A stretch of DNA of 64,000 bases from CPC320 sp002684375 (GCA_965662545.1 CBFIHZ010000022.1:1-64000), one strand, 5' to 3'. Positions 1 through 8,165 are shown, numbered from the stretch's first letter. Numbers and translations are program-made. Notes: a model not told the origin generated them from the letters alone.

Positions 1-951
1 GTTTGATCCGCACAGCAAAACCACGTTGGTCGCGCCTTTGAACTTGTTGGCGGCTTGCTCCAAGCCTGCGAGTGCCAGCGCGGCCGACCCTTCGACCAAC
101 TGGTGCTCTTCATGGGCCAGACGCCGCAGGCTTGCCGTGATTTCCGCCTCGCTGCAGGTGATTACCTCGTCTACGGTTTTGATCGCCAATGGTAATGTCA
201 CGCTGCCGACGTCCATGCCGCCTGCAACCCCGTCGGCCAGCGTTGCGTAATGTGCGGTCTCTACCACCGTGCCCGCCACCATTGAGGCCGCCAGAGCCGC
301 AGAGTTCTTGGCCGCCACGCCGATGATCCGCGTCTTAGGAGAAAAGCTTTTGATGACCGATCCAATACCGCTGATCAGACCACCACCGCCCATAGAGATG
401 AAAATATTGTCGATGCTGTCATGTTGGTCTAAAAGCTCCAACCCGATGCTGCCTTGGCCTGCGACCACATCGATGTCGTTATAGGGCGAGACATAAATTA
501 ACCCGTCCGTCTCTGCAGCCAGTTTCTGGGCATGCAGTTCTGCAAGTCCAGATTCGGCCCCTTCAAGAATCACTGTAACCCCGTAAGATTTGATCTTTGC
601 GAGTTTGGCCTGTGCAACCGTTTCCGGCAGCACAACTGTCATATCGCGATTGAAGGTTTGCGCCGCGCTTGCGCAGGCGATCCCATGGTTTCCGGAACTG
701 GCGGTAATCAGCTTCTCGCTCCCGGTCATCACGCTCATTTTGCTGCTGGCGCCCCGGATTTTGAAAGAGCCTGTCCGCTGAAAGTTATCCGCCTTGAAAA
801 ACAAATCACACCCCAGAGCGGCACCAATGGTTTTTGAGGGCAACAGCGGGGTTTTGTATATTTGTTGCGCAATCCGTTTATGGGCGATGACTGCATGTGC
901 CGCGATTTCTGCGGGGCTGGTGTCTTGGCTGTCTTGTAACGGTGATGTCAT
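1..951 (-). CDS. Threonine dehydratase-like PLP enzyme (EutB-like), C-terminus cut by window edge
   Basis: Fold-type II PLP enzyme of the serine/threonine dehydratase family, 317 residues visible; the last few residues lie outside the window. The PLP lysine region is SFKIRG (about residues 62-67) and the phosphate or substrate loop is SSGNHG (about 85-90); a glycine-rich PLP-phosphate loop MGGGGL follows near 180. The ATG at 951 is fixed by an in-frame TAG two codons upstream and by an AAGGA ribosome binding site 7 bases away. The next gene upstream encodes an ornithine-cyclodeaminase-family protein. A dehydratase and a cyclodeaminase side by side is the arrangement of eutB and eutC in hydroxyectoine breakdown, but the order is reversed here and no other ectoine genes are visible. 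The beta-hydroxyaspartate pathway has a similar enzyme pair, so the substrate is inferred only. Confidence 0.85.
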   Translation of the reverse strand, partial: MTSPLQDSQDTSPAEIAAHAVIAHKRIAQQIYKTPLLPSKTIGAALGCDLFFKADNFQRTGSFKIRGASSKMSVMTGSEKLITASSGNHGIACASAAQTFNRDMTVVLPETVAQAKLAKIKSYGVTVILEGAESGLAELHAQKLAAETDGLIYVSPYNDIDVVAGQGSIGLELLDQHDSIDNIFISMGGGGLISGIGSVIKSFSPKTRIIGVAAKNSAALAASMVAGTVVETAHYATLADGVAGGMDVGSVTLPLAIKTVDEVITCSEAEITASLRRLAHEEHQLVEGSAALALAGLEQAANKFKGATNVVLLCGSN

Positions 952-961
952 CTTCTATTCC

Positions 962-1047
962 TTGGTGTCTTTGGTGTCTTTGGTGTCTTTGGTGTCTTTG
1001 GTGTCTTTGGTGTCTTTGGTGTCTTTGGTGTCTTTGGTGTCTGGTGT
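962..1047. repeat. Perfect 9-bp tandem repeat array, nine copies
   Basis: The unit TTGGTGTCT occurs nine times without a mismatch at 962-1042, then a partial copy (GGTGT) to 1047. It fills nearly all of the 96-base gap between the stop codon of the cyclodeaminase-like gene (1048) and the start of the dehydratase gene (951). On the coding (minus) strand the unit reads AGACACCAA, and the dehydratase ribosome binding site AAGGA is formed at the edge of the last copy. The unit is a multiple of three and contains no stop codon, so an overlapping frame reads as a Thr-Pro-Lys repeat; that frame is not a gene. Confidence 0.97.
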
Positions 1048-2022
1048 TTAGGAGCCGTTCTGGCGCGCGTATGCGTCAAGCGCTGTGCGCGCAATTGCGA
1101 TATCCTGACTACCAAGCCCGGTGAGATCGGCGATCGTGATTTGTGAGGACGCGCTCCGCCCCGCCTGTTGACCCGATAAAATTTTGCCAAGTGTACGATA
1201 CCGATCAGATGACAGCAGACCAGCCTCGGCGGGAATGGCGACTTCGCCGTGATCAATACATTGTGCGTCACTGTCCAGGATCAGCAAGTCGGCGCGGGCG
1301 GTCAGGGCGCTGTCCAGCTCTTGTTTTCCGGGTGCGTCGGCGCCGCTGGCGGTGATATGGGTGCCTTTTGAAATCCAATCTGAGTGGATTAAGGGTGTTT
1401 TGGTAGAGGTGGTCGTCAACAAAATATCTGCGTCGGCGCAGAGCGCCTCGAGGTCTGGTTGGACTGTAACGGAGATCTGATGGGCCGCTAAATCCTGTGC
1501 GAGATGGTTCATTTTTTCCCTTGATCTGCCCCAAACAGAAAATACGAAACCAGCGTCGGGCATCAGCGCGTTGAGACAGCGAATTTGGATGCGGGCCTGA
1601 ATGCCGGTGCCGACCACACCGACCCTTTGGGCGTCACTGCGACATCCCGCCTTAGTTGCCAGTGCGGCGCCGATGCCGGTTCTAAGGTCGGTCAGATAGC
1701 CCTCATCTTGCAGGATTGCCATAATTTCACCGGTCTGTGCCGACAAGGCCAGCATCACGCCATTGCTTGATGGCAATCCCTTGCTGGGGTTGTCGTAAAA
1801 GCCCGTTGCAATTTTAATCACAAACACTGGGTCGCCGATGATATGACCGTATTTGATGTGACAATCACCCTTGGCATCGGGAAAGCCGAGATATCCCACC
1901 GGAGGTAAATCACAACGGCCATCTGTCACAGCGATATAGGCGTCTTTGACGGGCTCAAAACCGTCTTCGATCTGCAAAAGAGCTTCGATTTCTGGGCGCG
2001 AGAGGGTAAGGATTTCTGACAT
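1048..2022 (-). CDS. Ornithine cyclodeaminase / mu-crystallin family protein (EutC-like)
   Basis: 324 residues, the usual size for this NAD-dependent family. The middle holds the Rossmann motif GVVGTGIQARIQ (about residues 134-145), preceded by the family segment EGYLTDLRTGIGAALA, which binds the substrate and positions the nicotinamide. It lies upstream of the dehydratase-like gene on the same strand, separated by the 9-bp repeat array, so the two are probably co-transcribed. The EGYLTDLRT wording is like EutC of hydroxyectoine catabolism, but iminosuccinate reductases and other imine reductases belong to the same family. It is clearly different from the second family member at 44047-45117, which sits beside arginase and is a true ornithine cyclodeaminase candidate. 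Substrate therefore uncertain; family membership is firm. Confidence 0.85.
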   Translation of the reverse strand: MSEILTLSRPEIEALLQIEDGFEPVKDAYIAVTDGRCDLPPVGYLGFPDAKGDCHIKYGHIIGDPVFVIKIATGFYDNPSKGLPSSNGVMLALSAQTGEIMAILQDEGYLTDLRTGIGAALATKAGCRSDAQRVGVVGTGIQARIQIRCLNALMPDAGFVFSVWGRSREKMNHLAQDLAAHQISVTVQPDLEALCADADILLTTTSTKTPLIHSDWISKGTHITASGADAPGKQELDSALTARADLLILDSDAQCIDHGEVAIPAEAGLLSSDRYRTLGKILSGQQAGRSASSQITIADLTGLGSQDIAIARTALDAYARQNGS

Positions 2023-2217
2023 TTAAGGTCTTTCTCTTATGCACATTCCACAGATGGTTTCGTATCAAACGTGGATATGTGACGAACAGATTGCGGCTGG
2101 TGATAAGCCGTATGATGTTGTGTCCCTGTGCCAATGTCTAGTGGCTATCGCCGCGATGAGACACTGCCGGGCACATGAGCTGTTCCAACTGGGCGCTTTT
2201 TGCAGATCCTGCAGGTT

Positions 2218-3114
2218 TTAAGTATTGTGCGACCGCCTGTGTTCTGCTCTGGCAGCGATGAACTGCGAAATGACTTTGGTGTCTAGGATTTTTCGGGATA
2301 CCAGTTCCCTCATGCAGTGAATTGCCAAATCTGGGCTGTCAAAGAAAACTTCAGACATGACCGCAAGCATCTTCAATTGGCCAGATGTGCGTTTTTTCAT
2401 ATTCAGGGGATCCCTTACATAGACGATATCTGCTTCTAGCAATTGGTTGAAAGGTCGCCTGAAATTATTGCCATTTATCGTAGGGGTAATCGACCAGCGC
2501 TTGATGTCCAAGAAACGATGCGGTGCAAAGCCTATACTACGCATCCACATATCAATTTCGCCAAAGCCGGGTTGGTTTTCGTAAAGACAAATAAAGGAAA
2601 CCTCTAATTGTACAGCCACGCAATTTGAGAGCTTTTTGAGACCATTTTTCAAGATGTTCAGTTCTGAGCCTTGAACGTCCATTTTGACAAAGTGAAGATC
2701 ACCAATCTCGTCGATGTCATCCAGCCGCGTTGTCTGTATCCGTTCTTCCTTTAACACCTTGCCGAATAATGAAAAATTATTAAAGAAAGCAAGAGCGGTT
2801 TGATTCGGCTTGAGAAGCGAGGTCATGCCGGTGTCTTCGCGACAGATATAGGCGGTATGCGGGTCACCGTCCGCCAAGAAATGATTAAGAACAGTGGCAT
2901 GGTCTCCATATAGCTTCCGAAGCGCTGGAATCTGCCGACTGTCGCCATCAAAGGCAAAAAGATGTCCATATCCACCCATAACCAAATCCGAGTATACCGG
3001 TGTTTCATTGATTGAAGCGGCGCCAATATCGGCGACGTTTATCAGGTCAGAAAGCTGCACCTGCTCAATCAATTTCATAATTCTCATTTGAGCTTTTTTG
3101 GTATCGAGGCTCAA
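2218..3114 (-). CDS. FkbM family methyltransferase
   Basis: 298 residues. The SAM-binding fold is recognisable from NVADIGAA near residue 26, FAFDGDS near 54, and the FkbM signature HFVKMDVQGSELNILKNG around 140-157. FkbM enzymes O-methylate sugars or other secondary metabolites; the substrate cannot be read from the sequence. The start is a TTG at 3114 preceded by AAGGAG at a spacing of 7; the first ATG, nine codons later, has no such site. The extra C-terminal 60 residues after the core are helical and of unknown role. It stands alone between unrelated genes, with about 290 bases of AT-rich non-coding DNA upstream (3115-3404) in which no gene is seen. Confidence 0.85.
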   Translation of the reverse strand: MSLDTKKAQMRIMKLIEQVQLSDLINVADIGAASINETPVYSDLVMGGYGHLFAFDGDSRQIPALRKLYGDHATVLNHFLADGDPHTAYICREDTGMTSLLKPNQTALAFFNNFSLFGKVLKEERIQTTRLDDIDEIGDLHFVKMDVQGSELNILKNGLKKLSNCVAVQLEVSFICLYENQPGFGEIDMWMRSIGFAPHRFLDIKRWSITPTINGNNFRRPFNQLLEADIVYVRDPLNMKKRTSGQLKMLAVMSEVFFDSPDLAIHCMRELVSRKILDTKVISQFIAARAEHRRSHNT

Positions 3115-3404
3115 TGGAGCACTCCTTTCAATATACTATTATTTGTCTGATCCGCTCAGACTGGCAGGGACAGAATATTCTGGGTCAATCCGCCTTGTGT
3201 TGACCGAAAACGAACTTTGATGCTTGGCGTTGTGTCTGAGATATTTTACTTAAAAATAATATTAGCGTAAGAATTGTGTCTATTTTTGGACCTTAGCAAT
3301 AGGTCTGCGCTTTGAAAACCGTCAGAAATGAAGTTTTTGTCAGAGGTGGTTGCAGGGCAGGCTTGGTTTTAATCCTAAAGTGGGAAGCGTTTATCACCCA
3401 TTTT

Positions 3405-4295
3405 CTACATGGGCTGACTTTGGTTTGAGATGTTTTGGGCGATTGCAAGGCCCCCTGCTAAAGCATCGCCCCTTGGCCTGACAAGACTGTCCCGATATGC
3501 AGGATCCAGCACGCCGCTGACCGCCTGTCCCAACCCGCCACACATGCAAAGCGGTTGTTGACCGGTAAATCCCACCGCATCAAGCGCGGATTGAATGGCC
3601 TTTACTGTGGCAGTGCGCAGGTCGATACCCTGTGGGTCACCTGCGTCGGCGGCTTTGATGACCTGAGGAGCGTAACAGCCAAAATCATGGGGGCTTGCAC
3701 TAAGCGCAAATGTCGAAAGCGCCGCGGGGTTGTCATCGAAGGCCTGAAGGACGGACCGCGTTAAATCACTGTGATGTTCAATTCCGTCGTGACAGTGCAG
3801 TACCCGTCGTAGCAGGTCCTGGCCCAATCGCGCGCCGCTGCCGTCATCGCCGACCGGAAAACCCCAGCCGCCAATTGATTGGATCACTCCGGCGCTTTGA
3901 CTGCAAAAGAACGATCCGGTTCCCACCGCGGCCAGACAGCCATCTGCCCCGGCCAGTGCGCCGCGCAGAGTCGTTTCGCGATCATCGGTCACATAAGAGT
4001 GTGTAAAGGGCAGGCTGCGTTTCAGCCGCTGAGCCACATCGCCAAGATTCGCGCCTGCTAGTCCTAGTACCGCAACGGCCTGCGGCATTGTGGCAGCCTC
4101 TAAACCTGCTTTTTGCCAGGCCTCAGAGGCGGTCTGGATGATTGTTTGCAGGGCGGTGCCAAATGCTGTCGCAATGTTTGCGGGCCCCGCCTCGGCTGAG
4201 GCCAGAATTCCGCCCTCAGGGCGGGCGATAACGACCCGACAGCCGGTGCCACCGCCGTCAACAGCAATGAGGTAAGGGATAGGATTTTTATTCAC
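3405..4295 (-). CDS. BadF/BadG/BcrA/BcrD ATPase family kinase (N-acetylglucosamine kinase-like)
   Basis: ASKHA-fold ATPase of the BadF/BadG family. The phosphate 1 motif is AVDGGGTGCRVVIA near the N-terminus, then a glycine-rich AVLGLAGANLGD, the phosphate 2 region VTDDRETTLRGALAGADGCLAAVGTGSFF, the adenosine region GWGFPVGDDGSGARLGQ, and a C-terminal MCGGLG. This order and the length (296 residues from GTG) fit bacterial glucosamine or N-acetylglucosamine kinases. An upstream ATG at 4367 would add 24 residues with no counterpart in the family (they would precede the phosphate 1 strand), so the GTG at 4295 is preferred, although neither start has a clear ribosome binding site. No amino-sugar genes are adjacent, so the substrate is unproven. 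Confidence 0.75.
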   Translation of the reverse strand: MNKNPIPYLIAVDGGGTGCRVVIARPEGGILASAEAGPANIATAFGTALQTIIQTASEAWQKAGLEAATMPQAVAVLGLAGANLGDVAQRLKRSLPFTHSYVTDDRETTLRGALAGADGCLAAVGTGSFFCSQSAGVIQSIGGWGFPVGDDGSGARLGQDLLRRVLHCHDGIEHHSDLTRSVLQAFDDNPAALSTFALSASPHDFGCYAPQVIKAADAGDPQGIDLRTATVKAIQSALDAVGFTGQQPLCMCGGLGQAVSGVLDPAYRDSLVRPRGDALAGGLAIAQNISNQSQPM

Positions 4296-4450
4296 AGATT
4301 GAGTATAAAATAGCTTTTGAAAAAAACCAATCCTGATAATCGACAGAAAAAGAATAGGATTCTGCATTTAGCAATAATTCGCTTGACTCTGAGGCTGTAT
4401 GATTTCAGCTAGACACGTTTACATAAATTTATGCTTGAAAGGTTTTCAAA

Positions 4451-4630
4451 ATGAGAATTTTAGACACGAAGGAAGAAAAGTTAATTTCTGGTGGCTGGGG
4501 AAGCGCTGGTCAGCATGTCGGTGGCATTATGGGAAGTGCTGGTGGATGGACCGGAGGGTCGCGGCCACAACCCAGCCAGCAGGCATCACAGTGGGGCCGT
4601 CCTAGCAGTGGCAGTTGCGGTTTGTCGTGA
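4451..4630 (+). CDS. Small double-glycine leader peptide, bacteriocin/microcin-like precursor
   Basis: 59-residue peptide that is easily missed because of its size. The N-terminus MRILDTKEEKLISGG has the form of a colicin V/class II leader: a short start with MR, an acidic-lysine helix (TKEEKL), a hydrophobic-Ser pair, and a Gly-Gly cleavage site at residues 14-15. The predicted mature 44 residues are rich in Gly, Ser, Gln and Trp (WGSAGQHVGGIMGSAGG at the start) with one Cys in a Ser-rich tail ending SSGSCGLS. A GAAAGG ribosome binding site lies about 9 bases before the ATG. Family knowledge: such leaders are cut by C39-peptidase ABC exporters. No such exporter and no recognised immunity gene is in the window. 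It could also be a non-antibacterial secreted peptide. The coding call rests on leader form and ribosome site only. Confidence 0.6.
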   Translation: MRILDTKEEKLISGGWGSAGQHVGGIMGSAGGWTGGSRPQPSQQASQWGRPSSGSCGLS

Positions 4631-4782
4631 TCAACATAGCAGGTACAGCCAGCTTGTCTCACAGAAGAGATCGCATGCTTACACCCGTCCTACCTGTGGT
4701 TGGCTTTTAAACCGATGGACGTCTTAGATCCTTTGTCTGATCCAGATAGTTTGAATTATAAGCGATCAGTTTGGAAATAAGC

Positions 4783-4926
4783 GTGGCCAATCGCATATTG
4801 GAATTGATTTCTTACCTTGTGGCGATGTCGCTGAGGTGCAAGCAAGATATGATTAATGCCTCCATATTCCTGATGATATTGCTTGGAAAAAATGAAACAG
4901 CTTCAAGAATTTCTGTAATGGAATAG
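4783..4926 (+). CDS. Possible small hydrophobic protein downstream of the leader peptide
   Basis: A 47-residue frame starting at a GTG (with a weak GGAA site 6 bases upstream), containing two hydrophobic stretches (ILELISYLVAMSL and NASIFLMILL) separated by a short basic segment. It ends directly before a hairpin that could terminate transcription. Position and character would suit a small membrane immunity or helper protein for the peptide at 4451, but this is guesswork: codon use is unremarkable, the start is non-ATG, and short hydrophobic frames arise by chance in AT-rich DNA. Confidence 0.2.
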   Translation: MANRILELISYLVAMSLRCKQDMINASIFLMILLGKNETASRISVME

Positions 4927-4955
4927 ACGTCTGCCCCAGATGGAGCAGACGTTTT
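4927..4955 (+). terminator. Probable Rho-independent terminator
   Basis: Inverted repeat ACGTCTGC (4927-4934) and GCAGACGT (4945-4952), 8 bp perfect with extra C-G pairs possible within the 10-base loop, followed by TTTT. It would end rightward transcription coming from the leader-peptide region. Confidence 0.5.
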
Positions 4956-5179
4956 GGATCAAAAAATTGTATTGGGCAAAAATACTTGGCCAGACGGCGG
5001 CACGATCCCATCATTACGCGTGCCTTCAAACTGGGGGCAAGATCGCCGAGCAGGCAACGCCTAAAATTATAGGCGCTTGGTCACTTTGCTGTCGACATAC
5101 AACTGGGACGTTCAAAGATATGCATAACTCCAGCGCTTACGGTCAAATAGCTGAGAAATGCGTGGCCCGTTGGTTAATT

Positions 5180-6313
5180 TTAACTGGTGCGCCGCGTGCT
5201 TAGCGCGGTCATCTCATCGTGGAATGCTTCTGCACTGGTTCTCTCCTGCAGGGCTTTATGCATCAGATCGGCTTGACTGGCCGGAGCAAGACCATCAATT
5301 GGCGGATCGCGGTCGAGGTTGGTCGGAAAGGCATAGCCTTCGGCCGCCGCTGCGATAACTGCAGTCCGGGCACCTATATCCATGTCACTGGCCAAAAGCG
5401 TCGGATAGAGCGCCAGGCACATCGCAGTGCGATTCACCGTTTCCATCGCCCGACCAAAAGCTGAAGAAACCTGAAGCAAATTTGCCATGCGGTAGATATC
5501 TTTCGACGTATTGGTGCCTGCTGCATGCATCAAGGCAGGATTGAAAAAGACTGCATCGCCCTTTTCAAGCGGCAATTGCATATGATTTTTTTGGAAAAAC
5601 TCCTGAAATTCCGGACGCGGGAACGCCAGATAACCTGCCTCCATATGTTGCGAGAACGGCAGATAAAGCGTTGGTCCGCTTTCCAGCGGCATGTCGCAAT
5701 GTGCCACCGCGCCCTGCAGCGTTAAAGCCGGAGACAGCGCGTGCACATGCGCTGGATACCGGGCTGATTGTGTCGCTGTCATAAAGCCTAGATGGTAATC
5801 TCGATGCGCTGATTGGGCGGTGCCGCCGGGATTGACTCGGTTCATTTGCGCAGTCATCTGATAGGCGGGTCCCAGCCAGGCTTCGGCCACGGTGGCAATG
5901 GCGGGGTTGGCAAAATAGGAGGCAAACCCCTCGGGATCAGCCAGACAGTGTTTTTCAAGCACGTTCCATATACGGTCATTGGCACCGGGTTTGGCAAAAT
6001 GATCTGCGGCGGACGCACCAGCCGCTTTTTCGGCAGCGATAATCGTCTCAAAGACTGCGGTGGCACGATCAATCGGCGCGGTGTCGGGAAAGGCGTGCTT
6101 GATCGCAATGATACCGGGACCGTTGAGCAGAACATCGGCCCATTCGCCCATCAATGCCTTGCGGTCGCAATCTGCCAAGCCAGACCCGTCGTAGACTGGT
6201 ACATTGTTTTGAATATAACCGGCGCGCGGATAGTCCGCTGCTTGCGTCTGTCGTTTGGTCAAGGCCTTCAACTCGGCGAGGGCTCCGGATTTTTGATTGT
6301 ACCACTGAGACAT
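5180..6313 (-). CDS. Phytanoyl-CoA dioxygenase (PhyH) family protein in the inositol operon
   Basis: 377 residues; Fe(II)/2-oxoglutarate dioxygenase of the PhyH family. The iron facial triad is visible: His and Asp in SAHRDYHLGF (near residue 170) and a distal His in ALMHAAGTN (near 260). The Arg that binds 2-oxoglutarate is probably in KDIYRMANLLQV. It is the last gene of the leftward inositol operon, 17 bases after iolG, so it is expected to be co-expressed with inositol breakdown. PhyH enzymes hydroxylate or oxidatively demethylate small molecules; a role on a methylated or otherwise modified inositol is a reasonable inference from position but is not shown by the sequence. Start at ATG 6313 with GGAGG-like sequence (AAGGAGGAAGG) just upstream. 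Confidence 0.85.
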   Translation of the reverse strand: MSQWYNQKSGALAELKALTKRQTQAADYPRAGYIQNNVPVYDGSGLADCDRKALMGEWADVLLNGPGIIAIKHAFPDTAPIDRATAVFETIIAAEKAAGASAADHFAKPGANDRIWNVLEKHCLADPEGFASYFANPAIATVAEAWLGPAYQMTAQMNRVNPGGTAQSAHRDYHLGFMTATQSARYPAHVHALSPALTLQGAVAHCDMPLESGPTLYLPFSQHMEAGYLAFPRPEFQEFFQKNHMQLPLEKGDAVFFNPALMHAAGTNTSKDIYRMANLLQVSSAFGRAMETVNRTAMCLALYPTLLASDMDIGARTAVIAAAAEGYAFPTNLDRDPPIDGLAPASQADLMHKALQERTSAEAFHDEMTALSTRRTS

Positions 6314-6330
6314 TACTGTGACCTTCCTCC

Positions 6331-7320
6331 TTATGCGATGCGCTGAGGCTGGCCGGTTGCCAGCGCGGTTGCCGCGGCATCTGCCAGCATTTGGGCTTTT
6401 AATCCGTCTTCGATGTTTGGGCTGGGTTGTACGCCGGCTTTGGTGGCCTCAATGAAATGTACCATCTCGAGGCGATAGGCCTCGCTGTACCGCTCAAGGA
6501 AAAAATGCTGCGCCGGGGCACGGCGAAATCCATCTTCGGTTGCAACCTCAACAGAGCTTTCCAACATATTATCAGCCCGCAACATGCCCTTACTGCCATG
6601 CACTTCGACACGTTGGTCATAGCCATAGGTGGCGCGTCGCGAATTGGAAATCTGACAGATTTTCCCTGAGGCGGTTTGCAGCATAACCGCAGCCGTATCG
6701 ACATCGCCAGCGGCCCCAATGTCGGGATCGACAAGACAAGACCCGGTCGCCATGACCAAAACAGGGTCTTCGCCCAACATAAAGCGCGCCAAATCCAGAT
6801 CATGGATCATCATATCGCGAAAAATTCCGCCTGAGGACCGGATATAGGACAAGGGGGGCGGTGACGGGTCGCGGCTGAGAATAGTGAGCAGTTCAACAGT
6901 GCCAATCTCGCCTGCGGCCAACCGGCTTTGTACCGCTGCGAAATTGGGATCAAAGCGCCGATTGAACGCGGTTAGAAAGGTGACGCCTGCCTGTTCGACC
7001 GCAGTTTGACATTCTTTGATACGCTCGACCGACATATCGACCGGCTTTTCGCAAAAGATGGCTTTGCCGGCCTTGGCAGCTTTCTGGATCAGCTCGTAAT
7101 GCGTGTCGGTGGGGGTGCCGATGACCACCGCATCGATGTCAGGGCTATTGATCAGCGCAGCGCCTCCCATCACCGGGGCACCGGATTTGTTGGCCAACGC
7201 CTGCGCCGCCTCTGGCAAAAAATCGGCCACTGCAGCCACCCGTGCACCCGCAATCTGACCTAAACTGGCAGCATGCACCTGCCCGATACGACCACAGCCA
7301 AGAATTCCGATATTCAGCAT
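6331..7320 (-). CDS. iolG: Inositol 2-dehydrogenase
   Basis: 329 residues, Gfo/Idh/MocA fold. NAD-binding motif GCGRIGQVHA at residues 8-17, the family EKP motif at 91-93 (catalytic Lys), and MIHDLDL at 171-177 carrying the conserved Asp and His used in catalysis. It oxidises myo-inositol to 2-keto-myo-inositol with NAD, the first step of the pathway. It starts 2 bases after the aldolase gene and lies in the same leftward operon as iolD, iolC and iolB, which supports the IolG assignment among the three Gfo/Idh/MocA proteins of this locus. Confidence 0.9.
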   Translation of the reverse strand: MLNIGILGCGRIGQVHAASLGQIAGARVAAVADFLPEAAQALANKSGAPVMGGAALINSPDIDAVVIGTPTDTHYELIQKAAKAGKAIFCEKPVDMSVERIKECQTAVEQAGVTFLTAFNRRFDPNFAAVQSRLAAGEIGTVELLTILSRDPSPPPLSYIRSSGGIFRDMMIHDLDLARFMLGEDPVLVMATGSCLVDPDIGAAGDVDTAAVMLQTASGKICQISNSRRATYGYDQRVEVHGSKGMLRADNMLESSVEVATEDGFRRAPAQHFFLERYSEAYRLEMVHFIEATKAGVQPSPNIEDGLKAQMLADAAATALATGQPQRIA

Positions 7321-7322
7321 TT

Positions 7323-8165
7323 TTAAGTCCTTAGATCAGGGGCCCCAAAGGCCGAAATAACACGCATCGCGGCCGCCTTTACGGGATCGGCGGTTTCCCG
7401 CAGAATTTGCACGCGGTCAAACCGGGTGGCATCTGCGGTCACAGCCGCACGCAGCGCCTGACCAAAGGCCATGCGCAATTCTGTGCCGATATTGAATTTG
7501 CAAATGCGGCTTTCAGCCGCCAACTGCGCACGCTGGGCCACCGGCACGCCCGAGCCACCATGGATCACCAGTGGCAGTTCGGTGACCGCCTCAATCGCTT
7601 TAATGCGAGCAACATCTAGCCCGCCCTGTTTGTCTTCTTGCAGATGCACATTGCCGCAAGAGATCGCCATCGCATCGACGCCGCTGTCTCGGGCAAAGCG
7701 GGCGGCCTCTTCGGGGTCAGTGCCGGTTGAGTTATCCCCATTGGCATAGCCGACAAAACCGATTTCGCCCTCGCAGGAAATACCTGCGTCATGGGCCATT
7801 TCGGCAATTGCGGCGGTCTCATCAATGTTTTGAGAGAGCGGTTTGCGCGATCCGTCGTACATCAGCGAGGTAAAGCCGTTTTCAAGTGCAATTTTACACT
7901 CTTCATAAGTATAGCCATGATCTAGATGCGCCACGACAGGCACATCGACACTTTCAGCCAGATGTCTGAACATATGTCCCAAGACGGGCAGGGGGGTATG
8001 TTCGCGACATGACGGGCCTGCCTGCAGGATCAGCGGCGCACCGAGCGCCTGCGCGGCCTCGGCATAGGCGCGCATATCTTCCCAGCCAAGGGTCACAAGC
8101 CCCCCCACAGCATAGCGGCCGTGCAGCGCCGGCTGCAGCACATCTGAGAGTGTTGCAAGGGTCAT
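7323..8165 (-). CDS. iolJ: Class II aldolase, 6-phospho-5-dehydro-2-deoxy-D-gluconate aldolase candidate
   Basis: 280 residues; class II (zinc) fructose-bisphosphate-aldolase fold. Zinc and catalytic segments: VVAHLDHG (near residue 78), EGEIGFVG (near 135), VIHGGSGVP (near 204) and KFNIGTELR (near 227). In the inositol pathway this family cleaves 2-deoxy-5-keto-gluconate 6-phosphate to dihydroxyacetone phosphate and malonate semialdehyde. Position inside iolD-C-B-J-G makes that function more likely than glycolytic aldolase. Its ATG overlaps the end of iolB by 4 bases, suggesting translational coupling. The next pathway enzyme, methylmalonate-semialdehyde dehydrogenase (iolA), is not in the window. 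Confidence 0.8.
   Translation of the reverse strand: MTLATLSDVLQPALHGRYAVGGLVTLGWEDMRAYAEAAQALGAPLILQAGPSCREHTPLPVLGHMFRHLAESVDVPVVAHLDHGYTYEECKIALENGFTSLMYDGSRKPLSQNIDETAAIAEMAHDAGISCEGEIGFVGYANGDNSTGTDPEEAARFARDSGVDAMAISCGNVHLQEDKQGGLDVARIKAIEAVTELPLVIHGGSGVPVAQRAQLAAESRICKFNIGTELRMAFGQALRAAVTADATRFDRVQILRETADPVKAAAMRVISAFGAPDLRT

Larger units (their letters stand above)
4631..5179. other. Mostly non-coding stretch after the leader peptide
   Basis: Apart from the low-confidence frame 4783-4926 and the hairpin 4927-4955, no gene can be supported. The part 4930-5140 gives protein-like but interrupted translations in more than one frame, which may be remnant coding DNA; none matches a family I recognise. 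Confidence 0.5.

Noticed and set aside
948..1271. Minus-strand frame with a long Thr-Pro-Lys repeat
   Set aside because: It is the 9-bp tandem array read in a frame that runs out of the end of the cyclodeaminase-like gene; the real genes use other frames.
1..2022. Firm naming as ectoine genes eutB and eutC
   Set aside because: The gene pair fits, but order is reversed, no other ectoine genes are seen and related enzyme pairs act in other pathways; kept as a suggestion only.
4940..5203. 87-codon plus-strand frame after the leader peptide
   Set aside because: Begins inside the terminator hairpin, has no ribosome site or family; other frames here look as protein-like but are interrupted.
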